Part shown: piece by piece, positions 48,301 through 59,922 of the stretch
Position numbering within the stretch: position 1 is the stretch's first letter
Layout: each line of letters starts with the position of its first letter
From: Gordionus sp. m RMFG-2023
Lineage: Eukaryota > Nematomorpha > Gordioida > Chordodea > Parachordodidae
Direction: 5' to 3'
Assembly (NCBI RefSeq): GCF_954871325.1
Contig: NC_088776.1
Coordinates: forward strand, 13,702,052-13,766,051
DNA: 64,000 bases
Notes under the pieces: model-generated
Seen by the model: only the letters and a program-made list of their open reading frames with translations
The model's database searches: none
Told to the model about the DNA's origin: nothing
Program-made: the position numbers and the translations under genes

Positions 48301-50192
48301 TTTTAATTGGATGGTTAGAGAGTTACGTTAGAGAATTACGGGTTAGGATTAATTAAAGGTTTACTTGTAATTATAAATAAATGATAGAAATTTATATAAA
48401 TCAGCTGGTATAACGGCAATTACCCTGAGTTGAAGAATAATCAATGAAAATATAATATTAATTCTTTTAAGGTCACTGGCCGGGCCTATATCCGAGGATG
48501 TTACGTCACCCTGCGAGACTCTAATATTTTAAATATAGTTATATTTCTTTGACAAAAAATATAATTATTTATCTGCATCCTTTTATAAGAAACATTACCT
48601 TAATGAATATGTATAAAAACTATGGTATTATATTTTATACTATTTTTTTGTGTCTACTAATATTTCGACTAGGAATTTTCTCTTCAAATATCGCTCGCGT
48701 GGTTCCCGTTTTTTTATTTTTGTACAATTTTTGAAGAGCACGTCCTATCAATTCACCTGTCTTTGTATCCCTGACTAAATAAATAAAAGACCAATTGAAA
48801 TTTTGTAAATAAATATATAGAGTATGATAATGTTATTTGTCAAATTAATTTGTTCAAATTGGTAAATTTAGGCATTAGCCTAAGGGCCGCACAAACAAAA
48901 AAGGGTAGGAAAATCGAAAACTATATTTTAAAAAAGTTTTAAATCTAAGACAAGAGGTCTGCTATGGAGAGGGTGTTTAGCATCCTCCAACTCCCGTCCC
49001 TATTCCAAGCAGGGGTGGTCAGGTTTTCTAAAATATTTTCAACATTGAGCGGGTGGTTGCCGGGTTAAAAAATTTTTTAAATAATAAGCCAGCAGGTGGA
49101 TTTTTATTATTTTTCAGGCGAAATGAGCAGAAAAAACATTTTATTCAAAATAATAATCTTATTTCATAATATTGTATATTATATTAATTAAAAATACATT
49201 TAAATAAATAGAGCCAAATCAGCCATTAAAACAATTTCCAAACATAAGGCGGGCAGGTTAAAAAAAAATTATAGATATAAGGGCGGCAGGTGGTTAAATT
49301 TTTTAAAAAAATTATAATTGGACAAGCTGGCCGGTTAAGTTAAAATCAAACCTACGAGAGAGCGGACTTTTTGGCTAAAACCAGCCCATTGCAGACCTCT
49401 AATTGAGACTAGAATGACATAACATGAAATATAACAAAGTCTAAGCACATCTTTTATTGTGCTTTTCAACAAGATTATGCCTAAGGGCAGAATATTTTAT
49501 GCATAACAATATCATTGAAATAACTAATGAAATAAGTTGAGACTAAAAAAAAATCTGTTTATGTTTAATAAATCTCTCAGGTTATTAAGAACATATTACT
49601 TTTAAAATTAGAGTAATTAATTTAAATAATGCTTTTCTTATCATTGTTATTGGTTATTTTATTTGTCCTTTATACATGAATTGTTTATTTGTTTCTTTTT
49701 AATTATGGATGGATTTTTTTTGATATTTAAATAACAAACTATATTGAAACTTTGTTCTATGTAGGCGTATATGATTTCTCCCGCTGTTTCGTCTCCTTCT
49801 TTAGATGAATATTCGTTTTGGTATATTTGATACTTTTTAAGCATTTCGTCTACATCGATGTAAGAATTATTGCTCTTGTTCTGCTTATAGAGTTCTTTCT
49901 CTCTTATGACCGATCTAATGTCACTTTTATATTTTGCGTATTCGTTAGCTAGCTTAACGTCTATGCTCATGTTTATGCTTCCCGGAATACTCTTTATCAA
50001 GCTAAATTTATTCTCATTGATTTTCCTAGTCGCAAAAGATTCTTCGGATTTTTTGTTTAACTTTTTTCTTAATGGGGATCCCATTGGAAGTTGGTAAGGG
50101 AATAAAGGATCGTTATTATATGGTAAACATTCAAACATGTTAATATAATACATATCGTAAATCATTTCGAAATATAAAAATTTAATTAACAT
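42344..50192 (-). CDS. orphan single-pass membrane protein with duplicated repeat exons
   Basis: I do not recognise the family. Fourteen GT-AG exons keep frame (2724 bp, 907 aa): 50192-49740, 47364-47154, 47032-46794, 46731-45999, 44536-44381, 44329-44231, 44166-44053, 43408-43295, 43241-43140, 43075-42962, 42890-42786, 42736-42635, 42581-42468, 42411-42344. Residues 1-300 are polar (PYNNDPLFPYQLPMGSPLR; GSPYSRKMATVIPHMKFQF). A Thr/Glu-rich stalk contains KPGCPT twice (about 500-505, 523-528). One hydrophobic segment, CGIIFFLAITLILI (about 583-598), looks membrane-spanning and is preceded by CxCxxC. Then follow seven ~35-residue repeats (IEPRPPKHLFPGN ... ESTDSNLKSG) and a short tail. From exon 4 on every intron is phase 1. 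The first exon may not be the true start, since ATG 50192 directly follows a perfect acceptor (TTTCTTAG); no signal peptide is seen. The last exon is the weakest call. Confidence 0.7.
42468..44166 (-). repeat. array of seven tandemly duplicated phase 1-1 exons
   Basis: Each unit is one exon of 102-114 bp plus an intron. All seven exons start after AG in phase 1, end ...AAATCAG and are followed by GTTTT or GTTAT. They encode IEPRPPKHLFPGN or IESRPPKHLFTDN variants ending SNLKSG. Units 1, 6 and 7 (44166, 42736, 42581) are the EPRPPKH-FPGN type; units 2-5 are the SDIDIESRPPKH-FTDN type. This pattern suggests block expansion of an inner subtype between older flanking copies. Every exon length is divisible by three, so the array can grow, shrink or be skipped without breaking frame. 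A ~600-bp gap between units 1 and 2 carries a partial MITE (about 43470-43592). Confidence 0.85.
48952..49402. mobile_element. MITE with AGAGGTCTGC ends, in the membrane-protein gene's intron
   Basis: The left end AGAGGTCTGCTATGGAG and the inverse of the right end (TAGAGGTCTGCAATGGGC) are similar, and the body is like the 20930-21424 copy (CATTGAGCGGG, GCCAGCAGGTGG, ATAATAATCTTATTTCATAAT). No target duplication was evident. It lies in the 2.4-kb intron between exons 1 and 2 of the membrane-protein gene. Confidence 0.65.
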
Positions 50193-50559
50193 CTAAGAAA
50201 AAAAATAATAATGTTAAGTTAATGATATTCGAGTTTTAATATAAATTTTGTTAATCAAATATGACTTTTATACCGATTATATTTTTATTTGATTATAACT
50301 AGCATAATAATTTATTAATGAGAGAATTAATTCGTCAAATTCTATTGTTGGCATGCAATAATTCTAATACATTTTAAATAAATCATATTTGACAATTAAT
50401 TATAATATTGGGGAAAATAATGTATTTAACTCTTAAAGTTTAATAAAAAAAGGATCAAAAGTTAGCGTTTGTTTAGGTAAATTTTCAAAATATAATTACT
50501 TTATAATGAATCATCCTTTTTTTTCTTTAGGCATCATCGTTTATACAAAGTAAGTTGTT
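50193..50559. other. upstream flank of the membrane-protein gene
   Basis: AT-rich. A polypyrimidine tract and AG directly precede 50192 on the minus strand, so this is either the last intron before the first recognised coding exon or a 5' leader intron. No earlier exon was recognised. Confidence 0.4.
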
Positions 50560-51200
50560 CAAAATGGGTAATGTACTAGCGACCGTTATCTAGACTCATC
50601 CCGAGACATTCATATCAGTCTTTAATGTTGAGTTGATGGACCCTTCAATTGACAGATTCTATCCATCGCTGTTTAGGTATTCTCATCGGTATTTTCCTTA
50701 GCTCTTTCTGATCAAAAATATTTTTGGAATTGAGATTATCTTTAATTATAACTAGTGGTATTCCCTAATTATCTTAATTTGGCCCCATTTGTCAACTTAA
50801 GAAATAATTAAATAAGATGTCTGATTACATTGAGAGGTATCCCATGATGCATTACTAGCTGAATGCAAACAATGGTATGAAAGATTAAATACGGTTGATA
50901 ATGCAAATATATTTTAGACTATTTTATAATATATTAAAATCATATATTTTGGCAACTTTCTTAGTATTATACTTCTAGCAATGAAAGAACATTTTCTTCT
51001 TAGAAGAATAAAAACATATCTGAGAAGTATTTTGAAAATAGATTGAATAGCTTACCAGAGATTGATTGATTGATTATAAGTTGGCAACGCTTGAGAACTC
51101 TTATTTCTTGGGAACTTCGAAGATATTCATTTTTAACTAAAAAATATAATATGCATCCTAGTGCCCGATTTGTATCGATTTTTAAAAAGCCTGATTAAGA
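50560..51200 (+). pseudogene. decayed hAT transposase C-terminal fragment
   Basis: The plus strand near 50985-51060 reads, across frame changes, as LLRRIKTYLRSILKID followed by an RL-like stretch, the 'ERSFS.LRRIKTYLRSTM...RL' dimerisation block of TTF/ZMYM1-like hAT proteins. An upstream part (50580-50700) has SLMLS/FSSIDRFYPSL-like scraps. Stops are numerous and no element ends were found. Confidence 0.5.
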
Positions 51201-51722
51201 TTTTATCCAAAGCAATATACTTTCTAAATTATCGGAAAACAAATTCGACCTTATTTCCGATTATATTCTATATTTCATTGGCTATGCTTTCTTAAATATA
51301 TTTATTCTCATTTTAAAACTTTTTCTAAGAACTTTGTAAGTTTATATACATGCAAAAATTCTTAAGAAATTATTTTCCTACAACATTTATATAAAAAATT
51401 ATATATTTTTACAAAGTTATATTTTGAGACATATATTTCATTGTGATACATCGATTATAACATTTAATTTTTTATTACTAATTTTATATTTGAATTCGTG
51501 TATTAAAAATTGTCAATAATTTATAGTCACTAATCCTAATAAATTTCTTAAACTCAAGATATTCTTAAATAATTCTAAAAAAAATTTAATTAACCCCCCC
51601 CCCCTAGCGAATTCCTGCGTTTGTGCCCGGTAAATATAATAATATTTATAATAAAAAATAATTATCAAAATAAAATAGGACTAAAAATAATATTGAATTT
51701 TGATTGATGTTGGATCTTCTAT

Positions 51723-51875
51723 CAGTAATGTCACTGGGGTGAGCATTGCTCGAGTCCCCCCCCCCCTGAAAAATTTGTAGAACTCCCATTAAAAAGGTCA
51801 TTTTGGATATATTTCCTAATAAAAAGGTCGATAATTTTTTACCCCGTGGAATTGTAAAAGATAGTGACACCACTG
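51723..51875. mobile_element. ~153-bp MITE with CAGTGGTGTCACT ends
   Basis: The left end CAGTAATGTCACTGGGGTG and the inverse of the right end (CAGTGGTGTCACTATC) match at 11 of the first 13 bases. This end sequence is a familiar hAT MITE type. Outside lie TCTTCTAT and CTTCTTAT, a possible degraded target duplication. An 11-C run (51756-51766) lies inside. Nothing coding. Confidence 0.6.
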
Positions 51876-51879
51876 CTTC

Positions 51880-54160
51880 TTATAATACCTAATTTTTTTT
51901 TATTTGATCAGAAATAATAATAGGAAATACTGAAGAAAATAAAAATGATAATTATGATTTATCGGAATATTGTTTTTCATAATTTTTCTAAACAAGAAAT
52001 ATAAAAAATGAAAAGTTTTTATAAAGAAAATAAGATTATATTTATAATTATTTTTTAATCTACAAAAATAGCAAATAATATAGTTTATAATTTGATTATA
52101 AAAATAATCGAAATGGTGATTAAACCTCTATCTATATATGAAATATTTTAAACTAAAACCTAAAATTAGTAGTTTTTCATTTTCTAAAAATGACGATATC
52201 GCAAAAAATCAATCCTGATTTGAATATTTTCATATATTACAATAAATTATATTAAATACTTTATAAATAATTGCGATAAAAAATAAAGCTTGATATTTTT
52301 ACAAAATAGAGTGGACTGTATTATAAATTTTATTATAATAAGCCCAAGTCCAATTTTCTATAAATTAATTGAAACAGGGATATGCATACGGGAGAATATA
52401 TATCTAGTGGATTTGTTAAAGTAATTGTAGAAATAGGAAAACAAAAAGTAACATTATAATAAAAAATACATGAATAAATCTTGGACACTTGTGAAAATTA
52501 AATATCCAATTATCGAATATATTGGGTCTGCATCTCATGGACTTAATTTGCTTCTAAAGGATATAATAAATAAAATATTGCCAATTTAATTTTTAGTAGC
52601 AAATGCCCAAATTATTATAAAATTTTATAAAATAAACATTCTTTTACACATTTAAGGAGAAACAACTACTTAAAATAAAAATAGGATCCTTAAAGTTACC
52701 TAGCCCACCTAACTCTTTTGACAGCATTTTGCGGCAATACTCCATATTTTTATAGAGTAAGAGAGTTAATCTTTTTGACAATGAAGTTTTTTAAATGATC
52801 TTGCACATTTATGCAATTTTATAAAGTCATTTGTACACAAATTGAGGATATCGAAGAGGACAAATTAAAATTTATTAAATGTTCCAAGCATTTATTTATA
52901 TTAAGGAAATTTCTTGAAAGTTTATTTAAAGAAATCGGAAAATCTTATGTTGCCGCATATGATATGATAAACCTAAGATATTGTGGATTTAATTTTTTAA
53001 GATAATAAAGTTGTTAAAGGAAATGTGATTTTCTTGATACCTAGATTTTGATTGCCAGACATATTACAAATTGCTCGATTTTAGAGACTAGAATCGTTTC
53101 AAACGAAGATAACACATTAAATAATTTAAATTATATCATACTTGTTTAAATAACATATTAATAGTTTATACATTTTTGATAAGTGATGGGAAAAAATAAA
53201 TTGACCTGTAAAATAATTTTTTAAAGGAAATTTCCCGTATTTTCTTTTCCCTCTATTTTCCTGTTATATGAATTATAGTTTTCCGGGTTTACATCACTAA
53301 TAATAAGCCTCCCGAATTTTATGTGTGCATGTGATAGGTCTAATGATCTATACAATGTAAATGTGAAATTTATGATTTTAAATGTGCAGGGAAGAAAATA
53401 AATTTGGCTGCCTTTTAAACCTCCTTCACCCTCCCAATTTACCTTAACCCTTACATAAGTCCCGGTCAAAGTTAGATTAGTATTGAAATCCAAATAAAAA
53501 TTAGCAAAAAAATTTAACTGCTCCCCCGTTTATATGGGCCTATATGTTCGATGAGGATGATTATATATGTGCAAAAATATGAATAGGTGCGATTATTAAA
53601 ATATTCTTGTGATCTATCATGTCTTACTCTAGTTCATTAAATTATAGTTTAGGGCATATTTTTGTCAAAAAATATAATAAATCATAAAAACCATTTAATA
53701 AGAATAGGCATTTAAAGGGAAGCTGGCCGAAGTCTGAGCAAAAACTGGTGGAAGGCCCGCATAATTGGAGGTATTGGGGTAACCCTACTCCCATAAAAAT
53801 GACGCCTCTAAAAAAATTTGTCTACAAGGCCAAAGCATTACCATTTCACTCCTTTAGTGGTCATCATACAGTGTATAAATTGTTTTAAAACTATTTACTA
53901 CATCGATAGTGTTTCCATAATAAGGTGGTCAGCAACTCTTTTAAGGTTTTATTGTATAAAATAATTAAATTTTAAAAATAATTGATTGCATTATGGAAAC
54001 CTTTGAAAGAAAATATTCTTTTCTTATAAATATTAATAAATGAATTACAAACTTTTATAATTATTTTAATGATAAAGTTTTGAGCATTTTAAAAATCATT
54101 ATAATATAGTTAATTCTTCTTTGATATAACAACAATTGAAATGAATTTATTCATTATTTT
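51880..54160. other. intergenic between the PKA and membrane-protein genes
   Basis: No supported gene. A 64-codon plus frame at 52811-53005 (IEDIEEDKLKFIKCSKHLFI) and a 90-codon minus frame at 53493-53221 have ordinary composition and no recognisable homology; either could be a stray exon or transposon scrap. The 3' untranslated region of the PKA gene should lie just left of 54161. Confidence 0.4.
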
Positions 54161-57100
54161 TTAAGCTCCAGGTTTGGTCACAGCTTTTTTCATGTTTTCT
54201 TCGTACACCTTTACATTTCTCATCATAATTTCTTTGCAGGATCCTAACAATCTTTCAAAATCGTCTGTGGCCAAAAATGCCGTTGTTACACTGGTTTGAG
54301 CCACCGCTGATGCTGACCTGGGCTTACTATTTAAAAGGGCCATTTCACCAAAATAATCGTTTTTCTTTAAGGTGGCTAATACGTAATCTTTTTTGGTAGT
54401 TCCATCTTTGAATATAATTTTGACGACTCCTTCTTTGATAAAATACATGCCATCGGGGTTATCTCCTTGGGATAATATTAAATCACCCACTTTGTAACGC
54501 TTGATATCTTTATGGGGGGATATAAATAAAAAATAACACCACGATAAAATCGTCTAAGCAACTTAGACTAGTTTAAAAGATAAATTCGGATGAAATAAAT
54601 TTATTTATATGAATGTAAAACACTTCGAAAGAGTTAATTAGCATTCCCTCTAAAGAAATTTATTTAAAGATTTCATGAGAACTTTAAAGAATTTATAACA
54701 TTAAATTCTGTCAATTTAAGCATGTATGTAATATATCCGGAACAAATTTTGTGCCATTATTTTAAGAGCCTATTATTTTTAACATATTGAGTAGCTGTAT
54801 AATTTAAGACTATATCTTTTTCTTCAGTCATCAAATTATACAGTCACGAACTTTAAATAACAATCAAAACAATATTTTAACCGAAAGCATCGAGAATTTT
54901 AAACTGCTCATAGTCCTTAAGAGTTTTAAATAGGGAGCACCCATTGAGGAGTTCTTTGTGATATTCCCTCTTTTCGTAAGCCCTTCGAATGACAATCCTT
55001 CTGAAAGTTTGTCTGTCTACTGCCCAAAGCGAGCCGTTACTCGTAGCTACAACCTATGTAGTATATAAAGTTATATATGTTAATGTATTATCATAATATA
55101 ATCGTTGCGAAACCAATCTTAAAATGATACGCAACTCAATATTTTACATTATATCAAATGACAGAATAATTTGATAAAATAAACTGAAAATTTACTAAAG
55201 GGATATCGATTCGTATTTTTTATCTAATTTTGGTAGATCCTTCTCAAACCAATTCTACTCTACTTCATGCTCGGCCATCTTAATTTTTACTTTTAACTAT
55301 CTTCTAGTTAAAAATAAATCAATGGAACAAATTGTGTTTTCGATTTTTGCAGTTTTATTAAATATAAGTTTATTAATTATGATATGCAAATTATTAAATA
55401 TGATATTTATGAAAAAAAAATATATATAATAAAAATGTTGATAGAAATCTAGATGAGTTTCCATTAAAGTTTTTTTTAGGTCAGTCAACACCTGGTAGCT
55501 TTTTACTGGTCATATACCCTCTATTTGACCCCTGAATTAGGTCCATTCTTCCAGGTCATACCCGATGCGAGAAAAAATTTTGTCCAAGCGATTTGTCTGA
55601 TTTGATCCGAATTTTTAGCGTAGAAATAGGTTCGAGTCCGATTCGATTTTTTTTTAATGGATAGTTACTAAAGCGCGATATATAAACGAAATCGAAAAAA
55701 ATTAAAGTGAATAAAGATTACAAATAATTTTGGGTTATTCTTTAGAAATATTTCATAAATTTTTTTTTTATCCGGTCCATTAGAGCCCCCGATACTTATA
55801 ATATTTTTTTTTTATTTAGTAATCATATATATTTTTATATACTGTTTTAATATTTTAGTGTTTTATCATTTTTATAAATATTCAGAAATTTATTAGTTAA
55901 ATAAATATTAAAATAAAGATCCAAATCACCGAGTTCGAGAAAAATGTATGTTGGAGTACTATTGATCTAAGTTAAGCCGAATTGGACTAACTAGTTGTAG
56001 TATCATCTTATCTAAGAATGGAATGGAACTAGACACATTTTGAAAAGAAATTATGGGAAAATTATGACACGCTATGGGAGTCGGAAGTGTAATTGTGAGA
56101 AAGTTCCGGAACAGTTTTGGAACGTTCCAAAAAATTAGTATGAAAAATTTTAATTAATTTATTACATAATTATAAATATAATATTTATAAGGGCTCATTA
56201 ATTCATAAATATTTGTTTTCTTTTTCGAATTGAAATCTGCTTCACCTAACAATATTATTACAAGTATTATATAATTTTAACGATTTTTTTTAAAATCAAA
56301 TTTAAAATAATTTTTATTGTTATAAAATTAAAGTAACAAATCGGGGAAAAAAAAAATATATAATAAATATAAATGTCAAATGTTTTTATTACCAAGTTAG
56401 TGCTGGGTCGTGTTTTTGGATAGTAAATCAATTCAAGGACTGGGCATATTAGGAACATTTTTTAATTGGAGGAAATATACCTAAAGAACTAGTATATAGG
56501 ATTGAAGAATAGAGAGATATGAGTTTGGGTTAATTAACGGTGAGAGATATGAGTTGGGAAGATGTATTAAAAATGGCTTTTAATAATATTTAATCATTTA
56601 TATAAATAATTTGCCAATCTGACAAGTCATGTGATTAAATATAATGTCCTTGCTCCTTGAGTTGGATCACGTGTTTTTGACATTCAAATTTTATTAATAC
56701 CAACTCCCAGATATAAATAATAATCTTTCAGGGAATGTCTGATTATTTAGATCTAACAGCCAATATATATATTTAAAATTTGTATATTTATAAAATAGAA
56801 ATAAAATTAAATATTTTTTTAGGAAGGCATTCTGGAATTTTCCGAAAAGTGGAAAAGAAGATAATTTTTGACTGGAACGAAAACAGAACAGGAAGACAAA
56901 AATGCCTTTGTTCAGAATAAAGTTGACGGCTCGATTTTTCTAATAATAAATTAAGATTTTAGCCAAATTATGCAACCCTCAAGATTTAATTAATATATGT
57001 CAACTTTTTTGCCATATATGAGCAAAATCTGCAGGCTTGCATTATATTTTTGGCTGAAACATTGGGCTAGTCATTTTTTAAACCGAGCCGTTTAACAATA

Positions 57101-59922
57101 CTAGTACAGAACCCTGTCATTAATACACAATTAAAACCAATTATAAATACTTTAAAAAAATTTAACCTTCACAAAAAAGACATATATTCGATGACCCAAA
57201 TAGAATATGCCGTCACGATACAATATTACCCACCTAAAAATTATACTCTACTGAAATATTTTTTTTACCTACCTCCTAAATCTTTTTAACAAAAATAGGA
57301 GATCTAAACATCAAAATTAGCTTAGAAAAACATACCTCTTATATTCCCCCTCCTATTTCCTCCTTTTCCTTCCACTCTTATTATAGTTCAATAATAATAT
57401 TGCATTATAAACCCCCCCCTCTCGTGATAGAAGGGCTTTATCATGATTAGATAGTGAGTCTACTATAAACCTATTAGCTGTTCCGAGATTTACATTAGCG
57501 TGGGCATCACTAGAAATTAGAAATCTGAATTGAATAAAAAAATTTTGTCATAGTCCGAACCAAAATTATTTTAAAAATTAGGCTCATCTAAGACTAAAGT
57601 AAATTCGGACTCCAGAGGGGGGATTGGGCATGGCCTTGCAGATCATTACTAGGAATGTCATCTAAAAGGGCTTCATCTAGAAGTATCATTAAAATAATCG
57701 GTAGAAAATATAAGGATTTAGTTTGTGGATTTCACAAACAGAGAAGTTAAAATTTTATGAGTTTGTTACCTTGAAAATTTTTGCTTCACAAGTTTGCTTT
57801 AAATCTTGCTGTATATATATCTAGCCTTACCTTAGTTTAAATGGGTCTATAAATTTTTCCAGATAAGCTATAAATTTCGAACTAAGTATATTCGATAACG
57901 TTAACATTGGGAAATATATCCCACAAATTTTATAAATTCGAAAGAATGCTTTTCTTCTCAAAACAAATTATACCAAATAAAAAATTTGGTAGAAAAGGGC
58001 TAAAACATTGTTTTTTGATCAATATCTTTTGAATGCAGAATTCCTGCTACTAAATAATATATGTCTAGAATGTATGCATAGAAATATATCTTTTGACCAA
58101 ATTTAAAACAATTCGCCCTAAAGATTAAAGTTATAGACGTTTGCCTTTTTGCTCATAAACATCCATCTTACTGTTATAGAGTTTTGGAAAAAGAAAAATT
58201 GAAACTTCCTAAATTTTAAGTTCTGGCCAGGAAATATTTATGTTTACAAGCTTTCGAACCTATTTTTTCGGTCTTTGGGTTGCCCTTCAAATTTAAACAA
58301 AATAATTTTTATAAATTATTGGATTATATTTTCGTTACATTAATTTAACCTGTTTACCACCAAAGTAATCTTATTAATTCCAATTGTCTTTGAATGGGTT
58401 ATATTTTATAGAGGTTGAAAATTATTGTAAATTTATAAGCAAATTGTTTTTAAGCTATATTGTTATCTGGAAAAATTTGGTTGTAAAAGTTCCAACTGTG
58501 AGTGTCGCCTTATTGGGACACATCCGATATGTGTTAAAATGGGATTGCACCAAGTACAGTAGTTTCACATTCGCTTGTGCTTACCACTCTACCACTCTCC
58601 TACTTAAGAAAACTTGATAGTTCATATATGGGAGGAAATTAAAATGTAAATGTAAATGTAATTAATATTTGATTAAATATTGTTTATCAACACGTAGTAT
58701 ATAAACTTATATAACATTAACATGGTAATTATAATTATAATTTTTTAAATTTCTAATATATTTATCATAATAAATTTTAATCCAAAAGTTGTTTCAAATA
58801 AATTATCGATTTTAGTGTTTATGCAAAAAATTAAATAAAAAATAATTTTTCATCGTATGAAAATTCAGTCCCACCGCCTATGGCTGCTAGTTTCAAACAA
58901 AACCCCGCTACCGCCAATTATTTTATCTGCACACAGGTCAAATTATATTTAAGAATATAGCTGAAATAAAAAGGCAAACAATAGTATAATTTACAAAAAC
59001 AAGAAAAAGTTAAAGGTAGTCTAGCTTTATCGGGCAGCATGGTAGCCGACCATTTTTAAAGCATTACACATATTCTTTCTTTAAATGTCATACGATTATT
59101 TGCAAATCATCAAAATTTATTAAATTCTACATTTATATAGAAGTAAGAATATTATCTAAGGTTATATAAAATTTTTTTAATATTTATAATACATTTTTTA
59201 AATTTAAGTGCGGAAAAAAAAATATGGGTGGCCGATGACCTTGGAATATTTAACCTTTAACATTAATTATATTCCAAAATACAAAATTAAAAAATAGGAA
59301 ATCGAAAGTTTGTAACCGTAGCTGTTCTTGGTAAATTGCAAAGCAACGCGATTTCACCAAAGGAACCTGTTCCAATATAACTTGATACTTTTTTGGATGG
59401 AGTAACGTTCTCTTTGGCAGCTACGTACACATCGTAATTACCACTCTCTATTATGTAAAAGTTTTCTCCAGGCTGACCTTGTTCTATAATCTGTAATATA
59501 GAGATTTATTATGGAATGAAAGCATATTATTGACCAAAATTTATTTTTAAAATTTAAATACTTTATCACCCTTTTTTACAGGGAGGGTATATATGGCGTC
59601 TATCACTTCTTCTATTTCGTCGGATTCTAGAGTTTTTAATAACCAAGTTTCTGTTATAGCACTTTTGATTTTCTCTCTTTGTTCGGCAGTTTTGGGGTAG
59701 ACAACCTAATATATAAATTTTATATTTATAAAATAGTTTTAAAATATCCTCCTTTTTTGTTTCTATTTAAATTTATTTTATAAAAAATAAGTTTTAAAAA
59801 TATACTCTGTTTTGAGGATCAGGATCCTCTTCAGGATCATATGGCTCGGTGAACACCGATTTTCTTCTTTCTCTACTTATATGGCTTATTTCTTCCCTTG
59901 ATTGACTAGCCATTTCATAATC
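54161..59922 (-). CDS. PRKAR2: cAMP-dependent protein kinase type II regulatory subunit (5' end missing)
   Basis: Cytosolic subunit that inhibits the PKA catalytic subunit and releases it on binding cAMP. Five exons (minus strand, frame kept, 317 aa): 59922-59806, 59705-59562, 59490-59317, 55053-54882, 54507-54161 (TAA). Residues 19-23, RRKSV, form the inhibitor site; a Ser at the phosphoacceptor position marks type II. Next come VYPKTAEQR and two cyclic-nucleotide-binding domains, each with its phosphate-binding cassette intact: GSFGEIALL-LPRTAT (A) and YFGEMALLNSKPRSASA (B). DRQTFRRIVIRRAYEKR links them as in vertebrate RII. The first exon starts after an acceptor (TTTGTAG) with an in-frame ATG at 59913, so an upstream exon with the AKAP-docking/dimerisation domain is probably to the right; I could not find it by 64000. 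Read through, the A-to-B cassette order and spacing equal human RII at every splice join checked. Confidence 0.93.
55054..59316 (-). other. 4.26-kb intron of the PKA regulatory subunit gene
   Basis: The donor is ACG|GTTACA and the acceptor TAG|GTTGTA, rejoining PRTAT with VVATSNGSLW exactly as in the family. The intron is full of old repeats: a GC-patch element around 55550-55680, a copy of the 35949-36168 MITE at about 56922-57102, pyrimidine-rich unique sequence at 57240-57420 with an 8-C run, and a MITE-like fragment near 58870-58940 (CACCGCC, ACCCCGCTACCGCC, GCACACAGGTCA). The 77-codon plus frame at 58384-58617 has no recognisable homology. Confidence 0.7.
56922..57102. mobile_element. 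diverged copy of the TGTTGTTAAACGGCTC MITE
   Basis: It starts AGTTGACGGCTCGATTTTTC and ends AACCGAGCCGTTTAACAATACTA, the inverse form of the left end of the 35949-36168 element. The middle contains AATCTGCAGGCTTG, comparable with AATCTTCAGGCTTG there. Older and more diverged than that copy; no target duplication found. Confidence 0.6.

Noticed and set aside
54161-54490. Reading the last PKA exon as a separate 109-aa cyclic-nucleotide-binding protein
   Set aside because: Its first codon is GTG and the upstream sequence continues RYKVGD in frame to an acceptor at 54508; it is the last exon of the regulatory subunit.
55600-55660. tRNA-like GGTTCGAGTCC motif
   Set aside because: No acceptor stem or anticodon arm can be folded around it; the GC patches resemble decayed hAT-type ends.
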